Translations under genes and position numbers: made by a program
Notes under the pieces: model-generated
Database searches by the model: none
What the model was told of the DNA's origin: nothing
Seen by the model: the letters and a program-made list of their open reading frames with translations, nothing else
Assembly: GCF_000003815.2 (NCBI RefSeq)
Contig: NC_049997.1
Location: 13,456,261-13,520,260, forward strand
From: Branchiostoma floridae
Lineage: Eukaryota > Chordata > Leptocardii > Amphioxiformes > Branchiostomatidae
Direction: 5' to 3'
DNA: 64,000 bases
In this document: positions 10,606-23,333 of the stretch, in pieces
Numbering within the stretch: position 1 is the first letter of the stretch
Layout of the letters: each line of letters opens with the position of its first letter

Positions 10606-12985
10606 ATGAGACGGAGCCACGTTTCACCCAGAATGCACCGCGACACGACAGGCAGGATGGCAGCGGGACAGGCAAACTTTCTCCTGGCACTTTTACTTTC
10701 TCTTGCGTCTTCGGCCATTTCTCAAGACGACTTCTACTCCTTCACGGCTAAGGACATCAAGGGGAAGACGGTCCTACTAGATAAGTATCGGGGAAAGGTG
10801 AGTTTGGGGGAGAAAAGACCTGGAGTATACGGTGGACGTGTCGAGCTTCCTGGTTTAGCTATGGGGGCAATCCACTAATGATGAAGTCTGGGGTCCAGTG
10901 TTTGGGAACAATCCGTTAATGCTGTGCTTGGGGTCTGGTGTTAGGGGTGATCCACTGATGTTGTTGTTAGTGGGTCTAGTTGAGGCGAACCATTAATGGT
11001 AGCTTTATATAGTGAAGGTGTCTAGTTGGGGGTGATCCACTAATGCAGTCAAGTGGGTTGCTCTAGTTTTGGGGGTGATCCTCTGATGAAAGTCAAGAGG
11101 TCTAGTTTAAAGATATCCATTTTAATTTTTATGTAGTGATGTAGTGAAGCTAAAGGGATCTAGATTGGGGGCGATTCACTGATAGTTTGGGCCAGACAAT
11201 CCACCAATGATGTAGTGAAGGTATGAAGATCCACTCAAGGTGTAGTGAAGGGGTCTTACTCTGGGACAATACACTAATGATGTAGTGAGGGGGTGTCCCT
11301 CCCGGACCATCTAGCATGCTGCCTAGAACCATTATAATCATAATTTCTGGGGACATTCTTGCTTCAGGAAGAAAGTAACACCCTTATTCTTAACACCATG
11401 TAAATGGTAGGAGCTTTTCAGTGTTACTCGTAAGGATGTACCTCTATTTTATACAAAAGTACATATCTGATATTGTCACAGTATGTGTAATCATATTTAA
11501 CCTTTGCAAAATAGACAATAATCTAGGTAGTGAGCTAGTAACATAAAGTTCCGACAAACAAAAACATGTAACGCTAGTTCACCTTTATCCGCGGGGTAAC
11601 CTATATCCGTTGTCATTCAAAATAGGGAATTTGGGCACATCAAGCTGACGGGTAGTACTGCAATATACTGAAAATATTGCAATTTGAAACCAACGTCCGT
11701 TGATGTGATATCCCCAAATACCCTGTTTTTAAAAGCAACGGATATAGGCTACTCAACGGATAAAGGTGAACTAGCGTTAATAAAAAAAATGTAATACAGA
11801 CAGTATACAACATAACCACCATCACATTGTCTTCTCAAACAGTGTTTTATTTCGGGTATGCAGAAAAAGTGTTTTGTTACCCTAAATGATAGGGTTGCAA
11901 TGGTAGTAAAGGGGTGAAGTCTGCCATCTCTGATTGCTATGTACCTCTGTTGTTTCAGGTCTCCTTAGTCGTCAACGTTGCCAGCGAATGCGGATACACA
12001 GATGGTCACTACAGGGAGTTAGTCCGCCTCCAAGACCACCTAGCACCCACCAAACATTTCAACGTGTTGGCCTTCCCATGTAACCAGTTCGGAGGACAGG
12101 AACCTATGGGGAACTCAGCGATCGCCCAGTTTGCCAAGTCCATGTATAAAGCCAACTTCCCCATGTTTTCCAAAATTGATGTTGTAGGAAGAGAAGCTCA
12201 TCCGGCATACAAATACTTGGCAGGTGAGCATGAAAATAAATCTTTATTATAACATTGTAAACGTCATCGGCGGCACCTGTACGTGTAGATAGCATGTAAG
12301 TGACTTTGGGTGGGTACCGGTGTATGGTGTACCAGTACAATACTGTTTTTCCTTGTTGGACCAGTCCAGAAGAAAACGGGCCTGAAAAAAATCAGACCAG
12401 ATTTTGGACTGATTAGAAAAGGAACAGACTATGCCTGCAGAAGTTCACACATTTTGGGGCTTTCTGGTCCAGGAAAATAACTCAATAACAGCAAAGTAAA
12501 GAAAAGTTGATAGTCTTTTTGCCAAGTTTCTAAAGACAAACTTGGTAAAAAGCAGTTAGAGGCAGTTAGTGTTGTTTACTTGAAGACGTTATTTTAAAAT
12601 GCCATGGCGCAAGTGGAAGTCACTACATGTACACAAAATCTTTAATAGCGAAATAAACCATTGTTTGGTGTATTGCCCATTCACAAGTTTTCACAGATAG
12701 TTAGGTCCAGGTTCGATCCTCTGGACCTGGACCATACCTGTACCTGAATTTTCTGTACCGTTATCCATCCCTATAAATGATTAAGAAAAGTCGTTCTTAA
12801 CTCTTCTAACAGAATCAACGCAAGCCCCTCCGACCTGGAACTTCTGGAAGTACTTGGTGGATCCGAATGGAAAAGTCATCACCGCTTGGCCGCCACACAA
12901 CGCCGTCGTGGATATCTGGTCAAAGGTAGAGAGCGCCGTGAACCGTGCCAGATGGGACAAAGGGCAACGATCTACTGAACTTTAA
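10606..12985 (+). CDS. GPX7: Glutathione peroxidase 7/8-like ER thiol peroxidase
   Basis: Three exons: 10606-10797, 11959-12223 and 12813-12985, all with GT/AG borders, give up to 209 aa. The third in-frame Met (10657) begins a hydrophobic leader followed by QDDFYSFTAKD, as in GPX7, so translation probably starts there, although ATGs at 10606 and 10633 are also open. The active-site motif is NVASECGYTD with peroxidatic Cys75 (numbered from 10606), a cysteine rather than selenocysteine, so no SECIS is needed. The NQFGGQE (Gln111) and WNFWKYLV (Trp161, Asn162) motifs complete the family tetrad. The NVASECG form is closer to GPX7 than GPX8. Family members sit in the ER lumen and use peroxide to oxidise protein disulfide isomerase. 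The C-terminus is STEL, only loosely KDEL-like. Confidence 0.92.
10870..11330 (+). repeat. Degenerate minisatellite in GPX7-like intron 1
   Basis: About eight diverged units of roughly 50-60 bp are built on GTGATCCACTAATG / TGTAGTGAAG / GGGTCTAG. The repeat begins about 70 bp after the exon 1 donor. No coding content; it looks like a decaying tandem array. Confidence 0.6.
11570..11778. mobile_element. AACGCTAG-family MITE, copy 1
   Basis: The ends are inverted repeats of about 40 bp: AACGCTAGTTCACCTTTATC on the left and its complement GATAAAGGTGAACTAGCGTT on the right, continuing inward through CTATATCCGTTG / CAACGGATATAG. The same element recurs at 43139-43339 and 56139-56382. It lies in intron 1 of the GPX7-like gene. 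Confidence 0.75.
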
Positions 12986-14690
12986 CCCTGTTCCCTCTAG
13001 GGGTCATCGGTGCAATGTATTTTGATAAGATATTATGGCATCAGTCAGCTGTGAAATGGTTGACTATACCGGGCAAAAGTTACATCTTGGTATTTAAAGT
13101 AAGCAGAAATAATTGTTCAAATCAAACATTTTCTGTGATGTATGACAATCAACTTTTAACATTGTTTTTTCTTAGTTGTCAACTATTTTAAGATTATGCT
13201 CAATTGCAAGGCTTGGAGGAAAGCTTGAGTCTTACTTTATTCACATCTACATCTATCTACATCTACACATTACTAGACAAAAACCTGCATAGGGCATGAC
13301 GTCTAGGGACAAACTCAGAGGTCTAACCCTAGTGTGGCCAATGGTGGTGCAAACAAACAACAAAAAAGTGGTGCATGGAACAAACAAAAAATAACAAATA
13401 AACAAACCTTGTAATACTGTACATTGCCACTAAATACAAGCTCCTATCATTACAGCTGAGCAGAGCTGGGGTAGCCATAGTGCTTGGCTACCCCAGCTTT
13501 GAAGTTATCTGTTGTCTTATCTTCTATCACTCTCTGAAAGATTTTTTTACTATTACTCCACAGTGCAGTTACTGTACATCTTTTTACAATATGTTGCCTT
13601 TGAATTTATGTAATATTTTTGTACATGACAACATGTGCACAAGAATCAGAAAATTTCAAGATCAAATTAGAAAAAATCTAGACATTGTAGATTCCATATG
13701 CATGTAGGTACAATTTGGTTACTAGTATCTATTTACAACTGCTTTTTTACCTGTAAATGTACTCACACTCACTATCTGGTTTGTCATCTGTTGTTAGTAG
13801 ACATGCTTATGTGTAGTTGTGGAGGCTTGATGGCAGCCCACCAGCAGTCTCTGTCTTTAAAAACCAATTGACAAAAGTCAGAAGCCATATTTGTATTAAA
13901 ACATGCTTTATAGAGTGCTCTCCAGGCAGAGTTTATTGGTATGCCCTTCTCTTTCCTATAGCCCCATTATGGAACCAATGGAAAGAAAACGACATATGAT
14001 GACATGGAGGTCACAGTCTTCCCTACCAAACTCTACTTATTATCAAATGTTAGGTTAAATGCCAGCTTAAATGCTATGCAAATTGCTTAGTTGCTTCAAG
14101 ATTACGTGTATGTTACTTTACGTTCTTTGCCAATAGTATACCTTTGTATGTATCTTGCCAAAAACTGTTAGAATTTGGAGCATGTTAACTTTGTTTTAAT
14201 ATTTTATCAATGAAGCTGTTGCATAATATGTAGTAAGCATGCAGTAAGCCAGATGCCAATGCCAGTGAAAATTACTTATAATTTTATTTATCATGTCAGA
14301 GATGCCATATTAATCATGACTTTGACAATCATGGATTAAAAGCCATGTGGACAAATGCTGTCTTTAAAAGACCTTTATTACCTCCAGTTATTAGGGTTGC
14401 CTCCAATGGAGGTTCTGTATCTGTCTCTGTGTGTTTACATTATAACCTTAACTCAAGATCCTTCTGACATACATGGGCAGGGAGTTTGAATTTTGGCATA
14501 TTGATATTGACATCCCAATGACATAACGTCATAAGGCAGTTTTGACCACCGTAGCAGTATTTTCCGGTAATCCAAATTGTAGACCAACACACCCATCTTG
14601 AAGGTAATGTAGAACTGCCCATCATGTCAGTCATTGTTTGTCTAATAGTAGACTGTTGTACAAGGTCCCACTAGCACAGCCTTCTCTTCT
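12986..14690. other. Intergenic, no gene recognised
   Basis: This spans the interval between the GPX7-like stop and the repeat array at 14.77 kb. It contains A/T-rich sequence, the hairpin at 13464-13498 and a CCTCCAATGGAGG hairpin at about 14400 next to a TGTCTCTGTG run. No exon is supported. Confidence 0.4.
13464..13498 (+). other. Perfect 14-bp hairpin downstream of GPX7-like stop
   Basis: AGCTGGGGTAGCCA, a 7-nt loop (TAGTGCT), then TGGCTACCCCAGCT. It lies about 480 bp after the stop codon, in a probable 3'-UTR or intergenic position. It could be a remnant foldback or a structured RNA element; sequence alone does not decide. Confidence 0.5.
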
Positions 14691-14769
14691 TACAGCTAAA
14701 AATGGTGCTATGAGCATTTGTCCCATTTCCAACTGCAACTAGGAAGACGGGCATAATAACGTTACTTGT

Positions 14770-15420
14770 TAAAGGTGTAGACCTGTCCATGGTGCTGACT
14801 GCCATCCACTGTACTGTAAAGGGTAAAAGCACTTTTAGATAGCCTTCAAAAAGTAATTAATAATTACTTCTCAATGAATCTGCAAAAGGACAAACAAAGA
14901 CTTTTAAAGGAGGCTACAAAAAATGAGGAAGCTGTATTATTGGGGCTGTGAAAGTAGAAAAGTAGTTATGTACCTCTCCTTGGTGCTAACTGCCATCCAC
15001 TATACTAGCTGTAAAGAAGAAAAACACTTTTGGTTAGTCTGCAAAAGCCATTATAATGAATTGCTTCTCAATAGATCTGTGAAAGGACAAACAATGACTT
15101 GCTAATCATACTATGCAAAATAAAAAAAAAGTGTGTTGTTGGTGCCATGAAAGGGGGAAAGTAGTTGTGTGCCTGTCCTTGGTGCTGACTGCTTTCACTG
15201 TAGTACAGAGAAAGGGCACTTTTAGTGAAGAATCACTTTTGTCTTAAGTTGCAATAGGAAGAAGAATTAATTTAAGTTAGGCAACAAAAAGGAAAAATAA
15301 ATTTCTGTTTTTGCGGGTGTGAAAGGTAGGAATACACCTGTCTAAGGTGCTGAACACCATCCACAGTACTGTAAAAGAGAAAGTGCTTTTAATTGGGCTG
15401 CAGTTCAAGAATCATCTTCT
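14770..15420 (+). repeat. Diverged tandem repeat of about 200 bp, four units
   Basis: Units recur near 14775, 14970, 15175 and 15335. Each has the order ACCTGTCC / TTGGTGCTGACTGCC / TCCACTGTACTGTAAA, then an ACTTTTAG block and an A-rich tail. Unit lengths vary from about 160 to 205 bp. The array ends just upstream of the epimerase-like gene and could overlap its promoter; no ORF is conserved across units. Confidence 0.55.
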
Positions 15421-15587
15421 ACTTGAAGCTACAGAAGCAGAAGAATATTTTTAGTCAGACTACGAAAACGAAAAACAAAGTTCTGGTATTGAAAATGTGA
15501 CTTGCTGGTAACGGTAGTTCCATCTGAATGCATTCATTCATTGTCCAAAACGCCCCCTTGTGGATGAGGGTCAAAGTTCAATCCAAG

Positions 15588-17994
15588 ATGGCCGCCGTGA
15601 AAGACATCGTAACTTTGGTGCTCGACAAAGACCACAAAACCACGGTTACCGTCCACTTGCACGGTGCCACCGTCCTGGCGTGGAAAGCACAGGGCAAGGA
15701 ACTCCTCTTCGTCAGCGACAGGGCCGTCTACGACAACAAGAAGGCCATACGAGGCGGAATTCCCCTCGTTTTTCCCAACTTCGGTCCGTGGGCGCTCGGT
15801 CCACAGCATGGCTTTGCGAGGATCTCGCGGTGGAAGTTGGAACAGAAGCCGGAAAAGGACGACTCGGGAGCCATGACTGCAGTCTTCACCCTGACGGACA
15901 ACAAGGACACCAGGAAGATGTGGGACCACAAGTTCAAGTTGACCTACACGCTGCACTTGACCGAGAAAACCTTCAAAACGACGCTGAAGGTTTGATAACT
16001 CACTAGTAGACACTACTCTTTAGATTAACAAGTAACAATACTTCCGGGTTAAGAAACAGCTACTAGGAACTAACCTTCTTGAAAATGCAGTTGAAATACA
16101 TCATACCAATAGATCGATATGATTCACAAGTATTGGGCAACAAAACATTTCTAGGTTATGTCAGACGTTATATAGGTTCTAGGTACTCTCGTTTTGGAAA
16201 TGCATAGACTGAATAAGCGAGAAATTTGCATTAATGAAAATAGGAAATCAACAAAAACTTATATTTTGTGGAATATTGAATTTTCTTTCTTTTTATCTAA
16301 TTGTTACTGTTTTCCATGTTTGTTTTTTAGACATTTCCAATGGCTCTTTGTTTAACATACAGGTGGACAACACAGGTGCCGAAACTTTCACTTTCACCAC
16401 CCTGTTACACACCTACTTCAGGACGGACGACATTACCAAGGCAACGGTTTCTGGACTGAAGGGACTGGAGTATGAGGACAAGGTGAGCTGATTGGGGGAA
16501 GAACCAGTTACAGTCAAACCTGTCTATAGTAGTCACTCAAGGGACTGGAGAAATATGGCCACTATAGACAGGTCAGGCCACTATAGAGAAAATGTTGATC
16601 AATTGACCATGAGCAAGCTACACATGATTTCAGTTCCCACTAATCTTTCTCACCAAGTAACATTGTCTTGATTGGTAAATTCACCGACAAAGACTTGCAC
16701 TTTAATGCTCATGGCATGCATACCTTCTGCTTCCGCCAAAATGACCCTGTCAGGAACTTCAAATCCTCGCAAACTACAATTTCAAACCCAGTGCAGGGTG
16801 ACATAAGGCTGCAGTGTGGTTGCAATAGGCAGTGTTTCTGTATCAACGGGACCGGAAATCGTGTGGCCGTGGCCGCGTTGGACAGGTTGCTGCTAAGCCT
16901 ATTTCTTAATCATTATGAATCCAAAGGACCGACAAAAAGTGGCCACTATGGCCAGGTGGCTGCTATGCAAAGGTGGCCGCTAATACAGGTTTGACTGTAT
17001 CTCCATTCATTCACATACCAGGTCACAGGTGACTGTTACCTTTTAAAGATGTCAACCCAGAGAACAGACTGTAAGATTTGATCCACTCACACCTGAAAGG
17101 ACCCATATTAAATGGCACTATACTACTGGCAATAGTATAAAAGTAGTAGATTCATCATTAAGATCAATTCTCTTCAATGTAGGTACGCGGAGACGGCAAG
17201 TTCACAGAAGACCGTGAGCTCGTGACAGTGGCGGAAGAAGTTGACCGAACTTACGCCAGCACACCCAACAGTCACATCATTACAGGTTAGTGCTTTAAAT
17301 TCATTTATTTTTGCAGTAGGAGGGGAAAGATTGTTTTCGCAGTGTCTGAAGTCTGTAATAGAATCAACTCTATGGCACAATATATATATTGAAGCACCGT
17401 GATTTTGAATTGCAATATTGTTCTGTAGCCTGATTAAATCTTGCTTATAGCAGCCCGCCAAACATCCGCCGGCCTCCGCGGGGAGGGGCCAGTTACAGCC
17501 CTGGACAGCGGATTTTGTGTTACACAGACTAATTGTTCTGTATATGTTTTTATACTTGTCAGCCTCTGTCATTGCATTGTTATCTTTTGTGTATGTGCTA
17601 TTTTTTACTGTCAGAATCTAGGAAGAATAGAGTACATCATTCTAGTCTAATGGGTTTTGAACAAATTAAACACCAATCATTGTGAAAGGCACTTGTTACG
17701 ACTTTCATCACTTCACTTCAGGTTAAAATGTTTCTACTGTTATTTCTATTGAATGTTACGTGTGTGTGTATAGGAGTTATTGGTGGAGGCAAAGTCCATA
17801 TGGAGAAGACCAACCTTCCCGACACCGTGGTCTGGAACCCGTGGGTCGACAAGGCCAAGGCCATGGGGGACTTCGGAGATGACGAGTATCCCAGCATGCT
17901 TTGCGTGGAGGCGGGTCACGTGGCCACGCCCCTGTCGCTTGGTGCTGGTCAGTCCTTCACCGGCAGCCAGACTCTGACCTTGATGGACGAATAG
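15588..17994 (+). CDS. Glucose-6-phosphate 1-epimerase-like (aldose 1-epimerase family)
   Basis: Four exons, 15588-15989, 16363-16482, 17183-17285 and 17774-17994, give 281 aa, the usual length for the YeaD/YMR099C-type hexose-6-phosphate mutarotases. Such enzymes interconvert alpha and beta anomers of glucose 6-phosphate in the cytosol. Visible hallmarks are GGIPLVFPNFGPW, QHGFAR (His74), LHTYFR (His150), the C-terminal LPDTVVWNPW and CVEAGHV (Glu254). By family analogy the two histidines and the glutamate form the sugar-binding and catalytic site. The ATG at 15588 has a good context (AAGATGG) and gives a start typical of the family; in-frame ATGs at 15528 and 15564 would add 20 or 8 residues. 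It is specifically the YeaD-like subgroup rather than GALM, judged from the NPW and CVEAG motifs. Confidence 0.92.
16509..16999. mobile_element. Tc1/mariner-like MITE with TACAGTCAAACCTGT ends
   Basis: The terminal inverted repeats are TACAGTCAAACCTGT and ACAGGTTTGACTGTA, with TA at each border. Internal GGCCACTATAGACAGGT repeats extend the inverted structure. A central block (about 16700-16830) is also found, inverted, at about 57400-57550. It is inserted in intron 2 of the epimerase-like gene. Confidence 0.7.
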
Positions 17995-18042
17995 GGGTCA
18001 GCGTTACGCTGTCTTTTGTAAGATGTCCGTTTGATGGAAAGC

Positions 18043-18370
18043 TCCGCCCACCATTCATAGCTATCAATTTTCATTATTGTGACCAATCACAATGACACTT
18101 GCAAATTTTGCCCACCATAAGTAGCTGTCAATCATCATTGTAATGACCAATCACAGTAACAGTTGGAAATTTGCCCACATTGAAGTAGCTGTCAATAATC
18201 GTTGTTGTGACCAATCACAACAGCATTTGGCAACTTTGGCCACCATTTGTAGCTGTCAATCATGACTGTCGTAACCAATCATGGTAGCCTTTGGAAACCC
18301 CGCCCACCATTTGTTGTGATACATGTAGATCATCATTGTTGTAACAAGTCAGCATTTGGAAAGTTTACCA
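18043..18370 (+). repeat. 64-bp tandem repeat carrying CCAAT boxes
   Basis: Four units have a GACCAATCAC-type core at 18081, 18145, 18209 and 18273, exactly 64 bp apart, and a decayed fifth lies at about 18343 (AACAAGTCAG). Each unit also carries TAGCTGTCAAT and GCCCACCAT. The array starts about 50 bp after the epimerase stop codon, so it is probably in the 3'-UTR or just downstream. Confidence 0.75.
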
Positions 18371-18557
18371 TTAGAAATAACATGTCACAGTAGCTGTATC
18401 AAAACAATACATGTATGTACATGTATGAGAGAATTGAAGCAAGCAGAGGACTACAACTGGTTTTAAAAAGATAAGATGGTTCACTGACTAATAAAACTTT
18501 AGAGGTAATAATGGATAGACTGCACCTTCTTTTCTGTCCTGGCTGAATAGGCCCTTG

Positions 18558-19358
18558 TTATATTTCAGCCATACCATAGGTATGGTGAAATATATTATAT
18601 TCGTAATGTTTCTTTCTTTCTCCTGTCAAATCTTCAAATCGAATCAACTCCGCCGTTTTTAAACCGATTGACTTGAAATTTGGCACAAAGGTAGAATAGG
18701 CTAATACCCTCAGGTGTTTTTTTTCATTTTTTTATATCTGCCTTTAAAATGATTTTATTGAGGTTTTTGTCAATTTTTATGTATATTTTGGGCTCCTGTA
18801 CCCTGGTATTACAGCCGAATGACATGAAATTTGGTACAGAGGTGCCCTGATCATATGCCCACCCAGATTTAATAACAGTTTTGGCATACGGTACAACAAA
18901 ATGCTTAATTTTGCGATTTTTGGCCATTTTTTGACAAAAAAAGCACATTTTTGCCTCCTGTACCCTCGTTTTACAACCGAATGACCTGAAATTTGGTATA
19001 AAAGTGCCCTTCAATTATGTGCACATGAATTCAATAACAGTTTTTCCATACAGTACAACATAATGCTTAATATTGCGATTTTATGGCCATTTTTTTACAA
19101 AAATAGGACATTTTTGGCTCCTGTTCCCTCGTTTTACAACCAAATGATCCGAAATTTGGTAAAGGGGTGCTCTAGATATCTATCCAAATGACCCATGTAT
19201 AATTTTTGGCATGGAACACTTTAAAATGATATATTTGGGAATTTTTGGGGTCATTTTCCAATGGCCAAAGGGGTCAACGACCTCAAGGCCTATTGTTGCA
19301 TGAGGGAGATGGCTGAAATATGCTGTATTTGCTTTCAAGCAAATGTCGGCCTTTCTAG
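18558..19358 (+). mobile_element. Non-autonomous Helentron/HINE-like element, copy 2 (TTTCAGCC family)
   Basis: The 5' end is TTATATTTCAGCCATACC followed by the inverted partner GGTATGGTGAAATAT. The 3' end has ATGGCTGAAATAT, the hairpin ATTTGCTTTCAAGCAAAT, then GTCGGCCTTTCTAG at 19358. CTCCTGTCAAATCTTCAAAT follows the 5' end, as in copy 1. The interior holds about four units of roughly 150-165 bp with a GAAATTTGGTA core. No protein-coding content. Confidence 0.75.
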
Positions 19359-19359
19359 T

Positions 19360-22300
19360 TTGGTTTAAATTTTGGAAATTAAGACAATATGCAAAAAATA
19401 CTGAGGAAAACTATCTGAGTGCCTTTGTAGACTTTCAGCAATAGGAACTCACTATGATGATTTTAACAACCATATCATGAAATATGAAGTATGAAATGTC
19501 TGTCTCTAGTTATGGTGGGTTCATCTTACAAAAGTCAGCGTAACGGTGATGTAGCTTTGGTATAAAACAGTGACCAACCAATAAATCTAAGAGGGAGGGG
19601 ATGCATCGTATTTCAAATTGATACCAATATATTACATAATACAAAATGTAGCACAAAGGAAATGAAAGCTAATATTTGTAGTGTGCAATGTATTTTTCTA
19701 AGCCCCTATTGCTAATAATAGTTAGTTCCACAAGATGGCACAGAGAGAGAGAGAGAAAAAGATAGAATTATTTTGTAGATGTCCATCCATATCATGTCAC
19801 ACTCAAGTACAAGTACTACTGTATGATTGTAACTGATGTTGTGCAATAGTATTGAATGGCAGCAAGGGACCATTAAGTAATAATGCCTTTCTTTTCATTT
19901 GTTAAGCACTTGTAATCGGTCAGCAAGAGTTTGTCTTGGTTAAAATTCCATTAACATTCCACAGATTCCCCACAAAATTGTTAGTGTATTAGAAAATGAT
20001 ATGAAGTAGGCTACATATGGTATCATTGTTGTAGATATACAGAACATTACACAACATTCGACTTCAAGTACTGCATAATGTAGTTTTTATTCCAATGGAC
20101 AATATACATTGGTCTCCAGGTGTAGTCCACAGTATTTTATTATTAACAAGAAAGCAGATAAAGTCATTATCAAAGTTGTCACTAATTTAACCGATGGACA
20201 CAAGTTTATGTGCATGAAACAGCATGTGGTACATGTATATTCCTGTGAGATCAGTGCTGGAAAAATCATGACAAGTACTGTAAATGTTGTAGTTTTTTAG
20301 AAATATAACTGGTGTATTGTTGATTCCATAATGTAAACCATTGCAAATTGCACTCTAAAGCAACATTGATGTATATGAACAGGTTGAGACTACAGTATGG
20401 TAGAATCTCTTATTCTATCACTAGAGATCCCATCGAAGATCTCTGTTTATAGATTACAAGATATTCCATAGAGAGGCAGAGGTTGTCAATGTTCATTCCT
20501 GTCACTTTAAATCAATGATTAACTTGAAATTTGTAACTCACTTTAATCAGGTACGGAATGCATATAATAAGAAGACTGAACTTGACCAACATGTAGCCAA
20601 AACTTCAAATAAATACGGAGTTAACCAAAACTAATCTTAAGTTTAAGTGCACAAAATGACTCAAAATTTGGCACAGACTTTGAATTAAAATGCACATAAC
20701 GACTTCAAGTTGTGCATCTTTGAGTTTTTCACTGCTTCCTACTCTTTCTACTTTTTCCTTCGTGTCTGATTCTTCTTACCTTTTGTTATTGGAAGATGAT
20801 GCGGTATGCAGTAAATCATAAGCTGCAAAAATTATGGTGCCTTTCCAAGGGATACTAGACCAAGTCACCTGTTCTATCTGCATAACATCACATCACAGAA
20901 CTGTCAGAAGTGGTGGATTGCTCACAAGACTGGAGTTTTACATTCAAAACTTTTGTTATTGTAAATTACTGTTCAATTTTTACTTCAAAATGAACATTCA
21001 ACTTCATTGCCTGGCAGTAAGCAGTAAGGCCAAGCTGTGCATCAATTTTAATATTTTTCTGAAAAAAAATTGCGGCAATAACGTTACTGTTGTATATATG
21101 CCTCGGCTAGGATCAACACTTTTGGCATAGCATGACGATTTTCATGTAGTTATGTGACGCCAGTAGATTGAAAAATCGTGGTCATCCAATCCCATTCAAG
21201 TTGAATATTATGAAAGGTTTGGAAGATTGGAAGTTGATTTTTTCCGTAGTCCGGAGTGTCGCCTGAAGGGTCACTGAAGGGTCTCTGAACAGAGAGAAAG
21301 AGGGCGGATGGGTGGGTGGTGTTTTCACGGACGTAAGTTAACCTCCTCGCATCTCTTGCACAACACATCTCCCGGCAATGGCCGGCCTATGATTCACACG
21401 CCCGCTGCCCGCGCCGGGGAAGAACCTCCCATTGTGGATGTTGAGCGGGCCACCATCAAGTCAGTCCCGCACGAATCTCTCTCCTCGTCTAACGCTCTCC
21501 ATCCACCTCCTTCGACCTCTCCGGCGTAGATTCAACAGATAGAAAATACATGCTCTGAAGCGTATAAAAAGGTTGTATGGACAGGTGAGGATGTACAGGT
21601 GGTTAATGAGAGCACGTGGACGACTCCAGACCAGGTGTCACCTCTTAACGATGCGAAACCCGGTCAGAGGCGTCCACGTGTCTCACTTACAATAGGCTTG
21701 ACGTTTTTCGGTTATGAACGGTAATTAAGCACCTAAAAAGGCTGAGAGTGAGCTAATATTTGTATGAGCGTTAAGATTCATTCATGAGTAGAAATAAGTC
21801 AAAGACATGCGGTTTTCGACACAATTTCTTCCCACACACTGATGATGAAGGGTAAAAGCTCAAAGCTCGGAGACGATAAGAGGAGGTCACAACAAGACCG
21901 GTAAAATTTGAGTCCAATTGTCATGACAGATATCTTTGTAATGAACGATATAAGATTTGAATGGTTACAAAAACTTGCAAAAGACAAAGTACATTCTTAA
22001 AGAAGGAAATTTGTAAATTTAAAGTTACTATTCATTGGAAGATTCGGTCGTAGGATGGTAACGTTAGCATTCACAGTGGAAAGGCCCCGGCTATACGAGA
22101 GGAACATTTTCTCAGTAGACAGCTGTCGCACCTACAAAGCTGGTGCCATACGCCCGGGGCGGTCATACCGGCTGTACAGTAGTACAAACATTTATTCTTT
22201 ATATCTCATTTCCGCATTCCGCACAAGACTATTTCATATTCTTGTACATGTTCTGCATGTATGGGCTGCCAAATAAAACTTCTACGACGTTTTGTTACGT

Positions 22301-22660
22301 AGAAGATGTAGAAGCGATGGCGGTGTGATTGTTAGCATTGTGATAGATCCCAGTAGGTCCGGCTTCGATTCCCGGCCAATTCTTTTTCGTATGTTATCTT
22401 TTCAAACACAATTGTTACAAATGCAAAGATTTGACAGTTGCTCAGTTAAAGGGTTGGTGGAATGAGTGGTCCAGATCAGACGTGTAAAAAGTCGGACCAC
22501 TTCGAGACGGGACAGGACCGTGTATTCCGCTGTCCGGACTGTACCTCCCTCTCCACCAACCCTCAGTACTACAATCGACAAGTGGAAAGACCGGTTTTCT
22601 ACACAACTGAGGATAGATTCCCACGCAGTTTGACCTGTATTCCTTTGGTACTGTTTCTTG
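19360..22660. other. Intergenic, no gene recognised
   Basis: No exon chain is supported. Contents are A/T-rich sequence, a short GA run at 19740 and, at 21600-21690, two CACGTG E-box cores (21615 and 21673) about 60 bp apart. The E-box area could be regulatory for the rolling-stone-like gene downstream, but that is a guess. Confidence 0.4.
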
Positions 22661-22666
22661 TTGTTA

Positions 22667-22869
22667 GGCCACAGCAGGCAAATTTTATGGATGACGTCCT
22701 CGCGCTCATTAAGTTTGATTTTAGAAAGCCTTGTTGGCTGTGATGTCATGTTTTGTCTCGTCACATATGGTGTCTGTTTTGAAAAATGTAGCCATCTTGT
22801 TTTTCACCCTATCTCACTATTGTTGCAGTCTGAAGAGGATGTCGTCCATAAAATTTACTTGCTGTGGCC
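22667..22869. mobile_element. Harbinger-like MITE, GGCCACAGC family, copy 1
   Basis: It starts GGCCACAGCAGGCAAATTTT and ends AAAATTTACTTGCTGTGGCC, with the inverted repeat continuing through ATGGATGACGTCCTC. It is flanked on both sides by TTA (22664-22666 and 22870-22872), the 3-bp target duplication typical of PIF/Harbinger elements. A second, larger copy lies at 27198-27724. Confidence 0.75.
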
Positions 22870-23333
22870 TTATAAGATTGCTGAAATGCCGTATATGCTC
22901 TGATTGTTATCTAAACACGTAACACGTATTGCTCTGTGCTGATATCTTCTAAACATGTTTTCCACTGTATGGTCCACTCGGAGAGGCTCAAATTTAGTAC
23001 CAATGTTTATTCCATAGGGAATTTTTCTTGACATCGACCTACTTTATAATCTACATGGACAAATGGGGTCTCAAATCCCTGAATGGTGCCTTTTAAGCTT
23101 TGGCCTGAGGCAACAACTCAAGAAGTGGAAAGACGGGTTTGCTACTGTGACATTTGCCGCATAGAGGTCACTGCACAGGTTGCGTTTTCCGGATCGACTC
23201 TGTTAGACGTGTCTTTCTTTGGTTCTCTCTGCTTCCTGTTGTTTAGGAGGTTGAAATCGTCCGCCTTCTATGTTGTAAACTTCAATAACGGCAAGATTAA
23301 AGATTGCTGATGTTATATCCACAAGGTGCCACG

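Noticed and set aside
15534-16013. 159-codon open frame on the minus strand over epimerase exon 1
   Set aside because: It is a shadow of exon 1; the plus-strand frame carries all family motifs and proper splice sites.
22462-22743. 93-codon ORF with a CPDC motif (FRCPDCTSLSTNPQYY)
   Set aside because: Half of it runs through the inverted end of a Harbinger-like MITE and there is no second metal-binding pair or splice context; a real zinc-binding exon is not supported.
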